This document shows, piece by piece, positions 54,273 to 63,940 of a stretch of 64,000 nt of DNA (positions are counted from its first letter, which is position 1; each line of letters starts with the position of its first letter). Below the pieces are notes generated by a model. The model did not search any database. It worked only from the letters and a program-made list of their open reading frames with translations, and had not been told where the DNA came from. The stretch is from MED-G116 sp038147495 (GTDB lineage: Bacteria > Pseudomonadota > Alphaproteobacteria > Puniceispirillales > Puniceispirillaceae): assembly GCA_038147495.1 (NCBI GenBank), contig JAYQTT010000002.1:280185-344184 (forward strand), read 5' to 3'. The translations under genes were made by a program, and so were the position numbers.

Positions 54273-55076
54273 TCAAATGATGATCTGCTGGTTCTCTTTG
54301 GCAAAAAATGTGTCAGAGTTTGGCAATTGTTTAGCCAAATCATTGAGCTGTTGATCTGTCCGAGATGGCGCATGATGCATTATTGCCAATTTACTGCTTT
54401 TATTATTTCTCCTTGTGTTTGCAAAAAACTGCACGCCGCCTTCAACTGATGAATGTCCCCATCCCCGTCTTGTAGCTAGTTCCTCTTCGAGGAACATGCC
54501 GTCCCACACTATTAAGGATGCATCAGCCGCAAAATCCTGAAGTGCCGCTTGCTGGTCTTGTTCAAATTCATTGTCAAATAATGTTGTAACATATGAACCC
54601 GCAAGTCCAAATCTGTATGCGGCACATCCACCAGGATGATTTAGTGACATGCTAGTGCTCTCTAAAATGCCGCTAAAAATTTTTGGTATCTCATCAAAAT
54701 CAACGAATTTTAGCTGAGGCATCATGGCGATGAAATCAATCGGGAAATAAGCTCCGTGAAAGAAGTTTTGCAGGTTATTTCTGAGAATCTCCGAACAACA
54801 TAGGGCAGAGGTTACGAAAATTTCGCGATTCTGGCACAAGAGATCGGCATTAAACGCCAATCCCTGGATATGGTCTTGGTGGAAGTGCGTGTAGGCGATC
54901 ATGACTGGGCCAGTGTCAGCAATCTTTACGTTCTGGAAGCCACTTCCAGTATCAGCAATGATCTGAAGGTCTGGTGTAGAAATTTCGATACAGGTGGTAT
55001 GGCCGCCAAAAGTGGCAAAATCTTTTCCAGATACGGGCACCGATCCTCTCACGCCATGGAATGTCACCGTGATCAC
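54273..55076 (-). CDS. MBL-fold hydrolase (phosphodiesterase-like)
   Basis: A 267-residue metallo-beta-lactamase-fold protein. GVRGSVPVSG and FGGHTTCIEI start the fold, and YTHFHQDHIQGL is the HxHxDH metal site, with later HPGGCAAYRF, WGHSSVEGG and MHHAPSRTD. Start GTG 55076 lies seven bases after GGAG. The RGS-P-GGHTTC start is shared by phosphodiesterase-type MBLs; linkage to a cNMP-binding gene and to cyclases suggests cyclic-nucleotide turnover, which is unproven. Confidence 0.82.
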   Translation of the reverse strand: MITVTFHGVRGSVPVSGKDFATFGGHTTCIEISTPDLQIIADTGSGFQNVKIADTGPVMIAYTHFHQDHIQGLAFNADLLCQNREIFVTSALCCSEILRNNLQNFFHGAYFPIDFIAMMPQLKFVDFDEIPKIFSGILESTSMSLNHPGGCAAYRFGLAGSYVTTLFDNEFEQDQQAALQDFAADASLIVWDGMFLEEELATRRGWGHSSVEGGVQFFANTRRNNKSSKLAIMHHAPSRTDQQLNDLAKQLPNSDTFFAKENQQIII

Positions 55077-55237
55077 ACATTTACTCCGTTAGTGAGGGAT
55101 AGAATGACGGCATTCAGAAATCAAATTGCCACTGTCGAGACAAACATTTTTAGCCTGTATGTTGCCCATAAAAATTTCAGTTTGTTGCAATTCTCATTGC
55201 CTGAAAGCAAACATTCTTGAAAGGCTGGTGACCGCAT

Positions 55238-56401
55238 TTATTCGATAAGTGGTTCCCACCACTTTTTGTCCGGAAGCTCCTGATTGATGTCCACCCATTC
55301 CCCAAACTTTGGTATTACCACAGTAGCACCAATCTTAAACGCCCGCAAACTAATCTCCACTGGCGGCTCGTACCAGTCATGTAGCGCCAATGTGAACATG
55401 CCCCAGCCGATCGGAACAAGGATATCGCCTCTCAGGTCATTGAAGGCATCAATGACCTCAGCAGGCAAATTGTGAACCTGCCTCCACCTTTCGTTATACT
55501 GCCCAGCATCAATGAAGGTGAGATCAAATGGCCCAAGACGATCGCCAATTTCCTTGAAATGATCAGCATATCCTGAATCTCCGCTGAAATAGACCGAAGT
55601 AGCCTCTGTCCTTAACGCCCAAGAAGACCAAAGAGTCTTCTGCATCGCGATTGTCGCAGTTCGACCAGAAAAATGTTGGGCAGGGGTACAGGTAAAGGAG
55701 ATGCCGGCGATATCCCTCGTCTGCCACCAGTCAAATTCAGTCACCTGGTCTCGGTTGATGCCCCAATACTCCAGATGTGAAGCGATTCCGAGAGGAACGA
55801 GGAACTGAGTATTAGATTCCTTAAAGAATTTTATCGCTTTCATATCAAGATGGTCATAGTGATCGTGAGATATCACGATGAAATCTATAGGAGGCAACTC
55901 GCCGAGGCCGATCGCTGGTGGTTGGTACCTTTTGACCGCCCAACTTACTGGCGATGCGCTTTCAGAAAATACCGGATCAAATAATATGGTCTTCCCATTG
56001 ATCGAAGCTAAGACAGTCGCGTGGCCCAGCCAGGTGAACTTGACCGTGTCTAGTGTATCCCTCAGATCGTCCGGCAGAGATCCGCGAACCTCTGGAAGGG
56101 GAACTTTTGGGGTGGGGGTGTTGCGATTAAACAAAAAATTGTTTGTCAGATTCTTGCGGGGGTTTGCCCAGAACCCGCTGTGCGCAAACATCTCCTCTAT
56201 TACGCCGGGGCTCTCGTTCACGAAGATTTTTTGATCGGTGTTGTAATTTTGTGACTTGGTCATTCGCTCAAGGTCCGGTCCGGTAGGGACAGCCCCAAAT
56301 TGCTCACATTGGGAAAGCAGGAAAACAGATCCAGCCACCATTATCAACAGCAACGCACTGCTACGCCCAACCCACCTAGCCACTTTGCCTCGCCTCTGCA
56401 T
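55238..56401 (-). CDS. MBL-fold hydrolase (NAPE-PLD/UlaG-like), membrane-anchored
   Basis: A 387-residue protein. An N-terminal hydrophobic helix ends at FLLSQC and may be a signal anchor or weak lipobox. WLGHATVLASINGKTILFDPVF, ISHDHYDHLD (HxHxDH), TPAQHFSGR, YFSGDSGYADHF and PIGWGMFTLALHDW fit NAPE-PLD-like phosphodiesterases. ATG 56401 is chosen over TTG 56416. It ends a minus-strand run that begins at the cyclase gene, with a 21-base gap. Confidence 0.85.
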   Translation of the reverse strand: MQRRGKVARWVGRSSALLLIMVAGSVFLLSQCEQFGAVPTGPDLERMTKSQNYNTDQKIFVNESPGVIEEMFAHSGFWANPRKNLTNNFLFNRNTPTPKVPLPEVRGSLPDDLRDTLDTVKFTWLGHATVLASINGKTILFDPVFSESASPVSWAVKRYQPPAIGLGELPPIDFIVISHDHYDHLDMKAIKFFKESNTQFLVPLGIASHLEYWGINRDQVTEFDWWQTRDIAGISFTCTPAQHFSGRTATIAMQKTLWSSWALRTEATSVYFSGDSGYADHFKEIGDRLGPFDLTFIDAGQYNERWRQVHNLPAEVIDAFNDLRGDILVPIGWGMFTLALHDWYEPPVEISLRAFKIGATVVIPKFGEWVDINQELPDKKWWEPLIE

Positions 56402-56422
56402 GCCTATCTCTTTCAACGTGAG

Positions 56423-58327
56423 TTATTTGATCTGTAGTCGTTCTATTCCATCCCAGGTTGCTGGATCCCAACCTTCGCTCAGCAGCGTCTGACAACGGCC
56501 AAGATAAAGATCAGCAGTGCGATCATCTGCGTTGATACCAAGGACAGCCCCAAAACAACCAGCCGCCTGTTCAAACTCCTGAGCCTGATAGTAGGCGACA
56601 CCGTCGTTGAAGCTTGACAGCGTCTTTTCCTTTAGCCGGCGGGGGGTATCAGGCTCACCGTCAATGATCTCGTAAATGCCAACTGGTTTTTCTTTGCCTT
56701 TTACCGCTACGAGATCAACGTGCCGGCTAACAAATTCACCTGCCGATGCCTCATGCGTCACGTCCGAAACAAGAATGCCGGTGCCATAGATTTTTGTCAG
56801 CCCTTCAAGACGTGATGCGAGGTTCACTGCATCACTGATCACGGAACCCTCCATGCGGTTCGCTTCGCCAAGCGTGCCAAGCATCATATTCCCTGTATTC
56901 AGCCCGATGCCGATATTGATTTCATGTTGGCCAGTTTCACGCGCCATCGCATTATAAGAGTGCAGTTCCTGCTGCATCGTCACTGCTGACCTTATGGCGT
57001 CTATCGGTTCGTTGGGAAAAAGAGCCATCAAGCCGTCACCCATGAATTTGTCGATATACCCATCATGATTACGGATAATTGGCCCCATTCGACTGAGGTA
57101 GGCGTTAACAAAACTAAAGTTCTCCTCTGGCGACAGGCGCTCAGAAATTGAGGTGAAAGAGCGGATATCGGAGAACATGATGCTCATCTCCACATTGACC
57201 TGGTCGCCAAGATGAACATCTAGGATGCTCTCCTTGTTAAGGTTGGAGAGGAGCTGTGGTGGCACAAACCTCTGATAAGCTTGTGTCAGTTCGACCTGCC
57301 GCGCCAATGCTAGCGCCTTCATGTCGTTGAGTTGCTGTGCAACTGCAAAGCCGAAGGTCACAAACATCGCAAGAAAGAGAATGCCGACTGCGGAAGAAAC
57401 CACAAACCAGAACACCCATGAAAAGTCGAAAATGATGTAGGTGAGTCCAGAGATGGGAACCGCCAGAAACGGCAATCCAAATGAAACAAGGAGATACTTT
57501 GCGTACACGCTGCCCCGGCGCCACTGGATGAACGACATGATAGCGGAGGACAGAAGAAGCAGGATGAACGGCAGTATGATGGCGTCGACCTTGATTATTC
57601 CAGGGCCGGCACGGTCGGGGGGGTGCGCAACGAGATCAAGATTGGCTTGGTGTGGCCAACCAATGGTCAGGTAGAGATTCAGCACAACCATCAGGCCGTA
57701 AAATATGGACGCTAAAAGGAACACCCGGTCGATCCGTGGAAAATTTGTGCCGAGGTCGAGCGAGTTTCGGAAGAACCGCAAGAGAAAGAGGAATAACAGC
57801 GACAGAGAAGCAAGTGTAAACTCGCTATTCACAAGCCATCCAGGGAGTTGCATAACCCACCCAAGAGCCAATGTCGTCGCCGAAACGAAGGCAATCTGAA
57901 ATAGACTTGACGCCAGCCATAGGTAGTTTCCACGCGAAACTGTAAACATAAACAAGTAGTAGAGGCCAAAGGAAAGTGCGATGGCCAGTACTGCAATGTT
58001 CGCCGCAACGCGAAGAAGCTGTAACGACCTAATGTCCTTCCAAGGGCCGATTGTCATTCTATCTAACCCATTAACTGTGCTCATATACCTGTCAAAGGGC
58101 TTGTTGCGGAAGTAGTCATAGACCGTGGTGATTTCTCCGGCTGGCATGACCACCCGGTAATGGCCAAGGATACGACCCTCGCTGATCCAATCACCTTCGC
58201 GCTGCTTCCAATAGGGATATTCGTCGACACCGCGGCTGTGAACAGCGAAGATTTTTTTCTCAGAGTTGAAGTTGTGCTCAATGCCGATGTCTTCCGATGC
58301 AAGGGTGTTTGCCACGCGGAAGCGCAC
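56423..58327 (-). CDS. Membrane-bound class III adenylate/guanylate cyclase (DISM-type sensor), probably N-truncated
   Basis: About 634 residues. The N-terminal 100 look like a partial 7TMR-DISM extracellular sensor, then seven hydrophobic helices, then a cyclase domain. FSDIRSFTS and DKFMGDGLMALF carry the metal Asp residues and the adenine Lys, and SDAVNLASRLEG the Asn/Arg pair, so it should be active. A short TPR-like tail follows. The frame is open upstream of GTG 58327 to 58473 with no ATG, and family-like residues continue there, so the true N-terminus seems missing or uses a rare start. Head to head with the next cyclase gene. Confidence 0.85.
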   Translation of the reverse strand: MRFRVANTLASEDIGIEHNFNSEKKIFAVHSRGVDEYPYWKQREGDWISEGRILGHYRVVMPAGEITTVYDYFRNKPFDRYMSTVNGLDRMTIGPWKDIRSLQLLRVAANIAVLAIALSFGLYYLFMFTVSRGNYLWLASSLFQIAFVSATTLALGWVMQLPGWLVNSEFTLASLSLLFLFLLRFFRNSLDLGTNFPRIDRVFLLASIFYGLMVVLNLYLTIGWPHQANLDLVAHPPDRAGPGIIKVDAIILPFILLLLSSAIMSFIQWRRGSVYAKYLLVSFGLPFLAVPISGLTYIIFDFSWVFWFVVSSAVGILFLAMFVTFGFAVAQQLNDMKALALARQVELTQAYQRFVPPQLLSNLNKESILDVHLGDQVNVEMSIMFSDIRSFTSISERLSPEENFSFVNAYLSRMGPIIRNHDGYIDKFMGDGLMALFPNEPIDAIRSAVTMQQELHSYNAMARETGQHEINIGIGLNTGNMMLGTLGEANRMEGSVISDAVNLASRLEGLTKIYGTGILVSDVTHEASAGEFVSRHVDLVAVKGKEKPVGIYEIIDGEPDTPRRLKEKTLSSFNDGVAYYQAQEFEQAAGCFGAVLGINADDRTADLYLGRCQTLLSEGWDPATWDGIERLQIK

Positions 58328-58443
58328 CCAATAACCGTCAACAAGTGACTGGTCATTTATGAGGCGATCACCCCAGACCGCCTGTTCAAGGCTTTCGAAG
58401 GGTGCCGTATGGTCTACGCCTTCCAGAAACTCTGACTGTTTAG

Positions 58444-60321
58444 ATGCCGGCAGAGCGACTTGATCGTAAGGTCACTGTAATTCTTGCTACTGACGTCGCT
58501 GCCTACAGCAAGCATGTAGAGCAAGACGAAAGCCTTACAATAAAGACATATTCCGAACGTGAAGCGGTCCTACTGAAGCTAATCAAGGATTTTCGTGGGC
58601 GTGTATTCAACACAGCGGGTGACTCTGTCCTTGCAGAATTTGCCAGTGCTGTTGATGCAGTTGAGTGCGCAGCAGCTTTTCAAGTCCAAATGGTTGAGAT
58701 CAACAGCCAGCCAAATACCAAGTGTAAATTGGAATTCCGCATCGGCATCAACATGGGTGATGTTGTGCAAAAAGACGGCAACTTACTCGGTGATGGCGTG
58801 AACATTGCGGCACGTCTTGAGGCACTTTCACAGCCAAACGGAGTCTCAGTTTCCAAATCAATTCATGACTTGGTAGCCCCTAAAACCAATCTTACTTTTA
58901 ATGATCTCGGTATCCAAAAAATCAAAGAAAACGAATTTCACGCCTTTGACCTGATGATGAAACACTCCAAGAAGCGGTCCAAATCTATAGGCCCTCGCGG
59001 CAAGCTGATGCTAGGCGGTGGCATTTTGGGGCTGGCGTTGCTGATTTTGGCCATTGTCGGCTTAGGACCCTATCATCTAATCGGGCCTGACAGAAAATTT
59101 CAGCCTCTAGATAAAGACAAGCTGGTTTTTCAAATTCCTGACACTCCATCTATCACAGTCACCCCCTTTAAAAACCTGGTTCCCGATCCGTCGACTGATT
59201 ATCTGAAGACCGCAATTGTTGACAATATAAACTCGGTTCTTACCGGGTCCCCCGAACTCTTTGTTTCAGCGGGCGGCGCAACCCAGCCATTTGTTGCCGG
59301 GGATACCGACGTTCGTGCGGTCGCGGAGGCAACCGGCGTTCGTTACGTCTTGGCAGGTAATTATCAGGTCGTTGGTGAGCATATCAGGATCACGTCCCGA
59401 CTGAATGACGCGCTGAATGGAACTGTTCTCTGGAGTGGAAAATTCGATGATAAAATCGATAACCTGTTTGTTATCCTTGATGACATTTCCGCAACGATAT
59501 TTGAAGAAGTGCATGTAAAGGTAACCGGCAAAAATCGCAGCCAACTCGCCTTTTTCAAGACGAATGACGACTACACCGCTTATCTCAATTGCCTTGATTT
59601 GTTCCAGTATTACACCAGGGACAAGAACAAGCAGGCCGAAACTTGTATCAGGAGTCTCGGTGATCATGCTCAACAGACACCTCCAGCTCGGATGCTTCAT
59701 GCCTGGGCCTACTGGCAACGGGTGTTCATTGGAGCTTCTGATCAGGTGGAAAGTGATATTGCCTTCGCAAGAGATATTGCTCTGAGAATGAAAGACAAGA
59801 TCGAAACCGGCGAGCCACTGGTGCTGAACGCGTGGCTCGACTTTCTGGAGGGCAAATATGACTCGGTCGCGAAAAACGCCCGGCAAGCGATTGAAGTTGA
59901 TCCCTCAAACTCGGAAATAATACCGATAGCTGCTTCATTACTCCGCAGGATTGCCAAATATGAGGAAGCTCGAACGGCCTTTGATCGCACTTTGAGAATG
60001 AACCCCTATCCGTCTCTATGGGTTCCACGTGAATACGCAACCACTCTGATAGCCCTTGAAGCATATCCAGAATCGAAGGCTCTGCTGGAACGCAACCTAC
60101 CGCGGGTCACTCGCGAAGGCCAACGCGCACCAATAATGGTTGACCTTGCTGTCATAGCGGTCCTGGAAGGTAATGTGACGGAGGGTCGAAGGATTTGTGA
60201 GGAAGCAAAGTTCGAAACGGCACGATTTGACCTTGACGGAATTCTTTCAACGAGAGGCGGCACCACCGACAAAGCCTTTCTGGACAAGTTCAGGGCAAGC
60301 GCCTATCGAGCGTGCGAGTAA
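58444..60321 (+). CDS. Class III cyclase with membrane helix, TolB-like and TPR regions
   Basis: A 625-residue protein. The cyclase domain covers about 1-170: TDVAAYSKH (D17), FNTAGDSVLAEF (D60) and GDGVNIAARLEAL (N120, R124). The adenine-specifying Lys position is Asn, which is common in this TPR-linked group as far as I know. One membrane helix lies at about 185-205 (MLGGGILGLALLILAIVGLG). Residues 240-365 resemble the TolB/FlgO-like domain (YVLAGNYQVVGEHIRITSRL), and 430-610 is TPR-like. Likely a cytoplasmic cyclase with a periplasmic sensor. No good ribosome-binding site at ATG 58444. Confidence 0.87.
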   Translation: MPAERLDRKVTVILATDVAAYSKHVEQDESLTIKTYSEREAVLLKLIKDFRGRVFNTAGDSVLAEFASAVDAVECAAAFQVQMVEINSQPNTKCKLEFRIGINMGDVVQKDGNLLGDGVNIAARLEALSQPNGVSVSKSIHDLVAPKTNLTFNDLGIQKIKENEFHAFDLMMKHSKKRSKSIGPRGKLMLGGGILGLALLILAIVGLGPYHLIGPDRKFQPLDKDKLVFQIPDTPSITVTPFKNLVPDPSTDYLKTAIVDNINSVLTGSPELFVSAGGATQPFVAGDTDVRAVAEATGVRYVLAGNYQVVGEHIRITSRLNDALNGTVLWSGKFDDKIDNLFVILDDISATIFEEVHVKVTGKNRSQLAFFKTNDDYTAYLNCLDLFQYYTRDKNKQAETCIRSLGDHAQQTPPARMLHAWAYWQRVFIGASDQVESDIAFARDIALRMKDKIETGEPLVLNAWLDFLEGKYDSVAKNARQAIEVDPSNSEIIPIAASLLRRIAKYEEARTAFDRTLRMNPYPSLWVPREYATTLIALEAYPESKALLERNLPRVTREGQRAPIMVDLAVIAVLEGNVTEGRRICEEAKFETARFDLDGILSTRGGTTDKAFLDKFRASAYRACE

Positions 60322-60418
60322 CACCAAAATTCACACCAGACATAAGGCCAAACACAAAGAGCCCTCGCATGTCCGGAGACGTGGAGGGTTGTAGAATTGT
60401 TGTATATTGGGATTTTTG

Positions 60419-60460
60419 GTTGCGGGGGCGCGCAACCGCCGTTCCTTGCACCTGAATTTT
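60419..60460 (-). repeat. Inverted repeat arm B (pairs with 52530-52571)
   Basis: Reverse complement of this stretch matches 35 of 42 bases of arm A. Within it GGTTGCG/CGCAACC forms a small stem (60418-60437). CCCCCGCAACCA, as read on the minus strand, is also the 3' end sequence of many initiator tRNAs, which hints at an attachment-site origin. Confidence 0.55.
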
Positions 60461-60479
60461 GCCAGTGTTTAGGGCTTCG

Positions 60480-60689
60480 ATGGTTGTGGCGGCCAGATTT
60501 GAAGCTGGTGGCATGCCCTAACAAAATTACGTTCCACTGAGTCCAACAAGTGTTGCGCCGCCAGATTATGTCAATTTCATTGCCAGGCCAGCCAGAGTTA
60601 CAGCGTCGGAACCGGCAATGATGTTTTCAGATTGGCTTCAGGATGCGGTTTCAGCCCGCAACCATTCTAGGAATGACTCAGCCCCTTGA
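60480..60689 (+). pseudogene. Remnant of a LysR-type regulator C-terminus
   Basis: In one frame, after an in-frame TAA about 13 codons in, the reading is VPLSPTSVAPPDYVNFIARP, then MMFSDWLQDAVSARN, ending at TGA 60687-60689. That resembles the last strand and helix of LysR effector domains (a tyrosine strand, RP, then F-x-x-W-L). The rest of the gene is missing. Similarity is short, so the call is tentative. Confidence 0.35.
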
Positions 60690-60722
60690 GAAATGACGTT
60701 CGAATAGCGGCGCTGGCTTTGG

Positions 60723-61022
60723 TCATACTTCGAGAAATTCCAGCAGAAGCGCCACCTGTGCTCCATGCATGTCACGATCACGAAGGCTGCCCTGCGGATG
60801 CGGACGGGGGAAGCTGAATTTCAGGACATTCAGCGTCGGCATTTCGAAGCGTTTGAGATGTGAGGCGTCAAGCCGCAGATGATCCGCCACCCGTTCCGCC
60901 GGCAAAGCCGCCGCCACCCGCGCCAGCACATCCGGACTGTCACAGAAGATATCGATGGTGATCCAGAACGGACCGGCATTCTTTGACCTGATACGGCTTG
61001 CCACCTCGCGAAGTTCAGCCAT
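60723..61022 (-). CDS. DUF4387 family protein
   Basis: A 99-residue protein with the DUF4387 pattern: LREVASRIRSKNAGPFWITIDIF at the start and SFPRPHPQGSLRDRDMHGAQ near the end. It usually follows AtuA/DUF1446 genes and may be a partner subunit of that enzyme. ATG 61022 overlaps the end of the AtuA gene by eight bases, with GAGG seven bases upstream. Function unknown beyond the association. Confidence 0.88.
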   Translation of the reverse strand: MAELREVASRIRSKNAGPFWITIDIFCDSPDVLARVAAALPAERVADHLRLDASHLKRFEMPTLNVLKFSFPRPHPQGSLRDRDMHGAQVALLLEFLEV

Positions 61023-62381
61023 GACCAACCTCGTCAACGCGCAGTCGGAACCCGTCCATCGGATCATTCAGGCGCAGCACATGATTGAGCGCGAATTCAT
61101 AGACCGCGCCGCGGTCGGAATGTACCGGCGACACCGGAAAGGCAAAGGTCGGCATCGGTTCGTCATCGGTCAACGGATAATGCAGAAGATGCGGGTTGAT
61201 CAACGCAGCGATCTCGCTTGCCACCGCCTGGCTGGCGGCGGTGATCAGCAACATCACCCCGACCTCGACAGGCGACCCGCGATGCCGTTCCAGATCACCC
61301 AGCGCCGAATCCACCCCAATCAGGCGCAGCTCGATATCATATTCACCATCGCCCAGATGAAGCGAGGAGGCTATGATCCCCCGGCAATGCGCCAGTAGCC
61401 GGTCCGCCCAGTCCGCCACCGCCTCGACATAGCGGGGATCGCGTATCACCGCCAGCATCATTGTCTGGTACCCAGCAAGGCGCGCGCCTTCCAGCTTGAC
61501 TCGGTAATCTTCGGCCGTCACCCAGGCGGCGCCCTCGACCCTTACGCCATCCTGCGTGGCCTCGGCATAGCTGGCCGCCGTCACATCGAGATGGCCGCCG
61601 GGTTCATGCAGGATCCAGGGATCGCTGTTCTCATACAGCATATGCGCCGCCACCGATTGCGGCGTGCATCGTACACCGTCGCCCATTGGCGTGACGGTAA
61701 ATCCCGTTTCATCGAAACTCACCATGATCACCCCGCTGGCCGGACGGGTGGTGCAGAAAGCCCCGCATTCGGCGATTTTCGCGCCATGCCAGGCTGCGCC
61801 AGCATGCACGCCTCGCGCCAACGGCAGTGCGGCAATCGTCGCGGTGTCCGTGGTCCGTCCAGCCAGCACCACCTCGGCACCGGTATCGATGGCCGCCTGT
61901 ATCTGCTCGGCCCCGGCGAGCGCAACGATGTTCGTTATGCCCGCCAGCGCGGCATCATCGACCGGCGGTGTCGGATCAAGTGGCGACAGGCGGCCCGCAT
62001 CACGCGCGCGCCGCAGCTCCTCAACCGGTACATCGCTGTAGAGACGCGCCACACGCAGGCTCTGACCAAGCTCGGTGGCAAGCTCATTGGTGATCTCGAA
62101 ACATCCAGTCAACGGCGCTGGCGGTCCCGCAGGTGCCGCAACTACCAATCACCAGCGGCACGCCGGCGGCAGCGCGCGCCGCCAGAAGCTGGCGCCATTC
62201 ATCGCGGCAAACGGAACGGCTGTATTTGGATGTGCCGGTACCAAGATAGAAGGGGTCCACTGTCGGTTGACCCACCGTCAATGGCAATAATATCGGGTCC
62301 GGCCGCAACGCCGCGCGCCAAAGCGACCGGGTCAAAGCCAAGGCCAAGGACACCGGAAGGAACCAGAACCTGTGTTGGCAT
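61015..62381 (-). pseudogene. AtuA/DUF1446 family protein, two frameshifts
   Basis: Starting from ATG 62381 the frame reads VLVPSGVLGLGFDP and IAIDGGSTDSGP, shifts at GGGG 62252-62255 (one base too many), and continues as YLGTGTSKYSRSV and VPLVIGSCGTCG. It shifts again near 62098 to FEITNELATELGQSLRVARL and then runs uninterrupted to the stop. The repaired protein has about 455 residues, normal for AtuA-type acyclic terpene/organic acid utilisation proteins. Most of the protein (about 355 residues) is intact, so single-base sequence errors are likely. Confidence 0.8.
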
Positions 62382-62426
62382 TTCACATTCTGTCCTTTTT
62401 GCCGGACTCTTTATCCGCACTCCTTG

Positions 62427-63940
62427 TCAGATGCCGCTGAAACCGGTGGGCGGTGATAGGGCCGGAAGGAACAGCGGCAGAATGAATCCGGCGACCGCAG
62501 CGATCCAATAATAGCCCAATCGATATTTACGAGGCGAATATAGGTAGGTCCTCAGTCACCGTCTGACAGCACCATGGCGCGGCGCAGGCTGACTTCCATA
62601 TGGCCACCAAGAAGAATGCCGAGGATCACCGGAACGGCGGGGGATCGATAGTTTGCGAAGCACATAGCCAAGAACACCAAAGCCGATCATCAGAAGCAGA
62701 TCGAAATAGCTTCCCGAGAGAATAGATGCCGACAAAGGAGATCATGGTGACACCGGGCAGCAGGATCGCCGCCGGCACCGTAGGATCCGGCTGGAACACG
62801 CGCACCAAGCGGCACATTCATTGCCAGAAGGACGACATTGGCGATCAGAAGCGAGGCGATCAGGCCCAGACAACCTCGGGCAGTCGGCAAAGAGGGTCGG
62901 CCCAGGGGTGATGTTCAACGTTACCAGGACCGCCAGAAGAACCGCCGTGGTGCCCAGGCAGGAACGCCCAGCGTCAGCATCGGCACCAGCGCCCCGCCTG
63001 CGGCGGCGTTGTTGCCAGCCTTCGGCGCGGCCACGCCCTTGGCGACACCGGTCCTGAAACCGCCCTTTTTGCCGGCGATGGATTTCTCCATCATGTAGGT
63101 CATGAATGATCCCAAGCGAGGCCCCGCTCCGGGCAGAACGTCCGCGACAAAGCCCACAGCGGACGCGCAGCATGGTCCAGCGGGTCGTTCAGATCTCTTT
63201 ACACGGCACGGTGACCTTGCCAGGACGACACCACGGCGCTGCCTTTGCCGTGGCTCTCGATGAAGACGAACACCTCCGACACCGCAAAAAGGGCCGACAA
63301 TGGCAACAGCGAAAATCAATCCCGTCGAACAGATGCAGATTGCCGCCGGTAAAGCGTGTGAGGCCGGTTGGATTTGTCGATACCGATCATCGCGATACCA
63401 AGTCCGAGGCAGACGCGAGATCGCCGATTTCGCCTGATTGTTCGAGGCCATGCCGCCAAGGGTTGCAGAAGGCGAGAAGCGTAGAGTGCAAAATATTCCG
63501 CGGGCCCGTTTATGGGCGACCCGCGCCAGCACCGGGGCCAGCAGCAATCAGGGCGATGGTGGCAAGGGCGCGCCGACGAAGGACGCTACCCCGACATCAC
63601 CAGCGCATCTCCGGCGCGCCCGTTCTTGGCCATCGGATAGCCGTCGAGCGTTGTCATCGCCGGCTTCCATCCCCGGGATAGCTGAGCAGGATCGACGAGA
63701 TTCGTCCACCATACATGGCCCCGTAATAGACCGCCGTCATCAGTACCAGCGAATGTGTGGCGTCAAGCCCAAAGCTGAAGGCCAGCGGGATCAGGATGAA
63801 GGGATGCTGCTTTGACGGATCAGCCCGGGTAGCGCGCCAGACTGGCGGCGCCAAGGATACACCCGACCAGATCGCCAGCGCCAGCGTTTCAGGCGACAGC
63901 GCGATAGAAAACCAAGGGCAAGATTTATGAATAGTTCCAT
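62427..63940 (-). pseudogene. Tripartite tricarboxylate transporter TctA subunit, many frameshifts
   Basis: Read on the minus strand from ATG 63940 (MELFINLALGF), TctA blocks occur in the right order but in changing frames: FGLDATHSLVLMTAVYYGAMYGG, TLDGYPMAKNGRAGDALV, ATLGGMASNNQAKSAIS, VFIESHGKGSAVVSSWQG, FMTYMMEKSIAGKKGG, GGALVPMLTLGVP and LVTLNITPGPTLFAD. The total span (about 504 codons) equals a normal TctA. Such dense shifts without loss of length or order suggest poor sequence at a contig end more than biological decay. The bases beyond 63940 may be the end of TctB. Confidence 0.75.

Larger units (their letters stand above)
60322..60722. other. Gap with repeat arm B and a regulator remnant
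   Basis: No complete gene lies in these 401 bases. They hold a CCCTC/GAGGG hairpin (60362-60388), inverted repeat arm B (60419-60460) and a LysR-like C-terminal remnant (60480-60689). A minus-strand open frame across 60290-60514 has no support as a full gene. GC content rises beyond this gap. Confidence 0.55.

Noticed and set aside
60290..60514. Minus-strand ORF of 74 codons
   Set aside because: It runs through the repeat arm and the cyclase 3' end, with no family match or ribosome-binding site.
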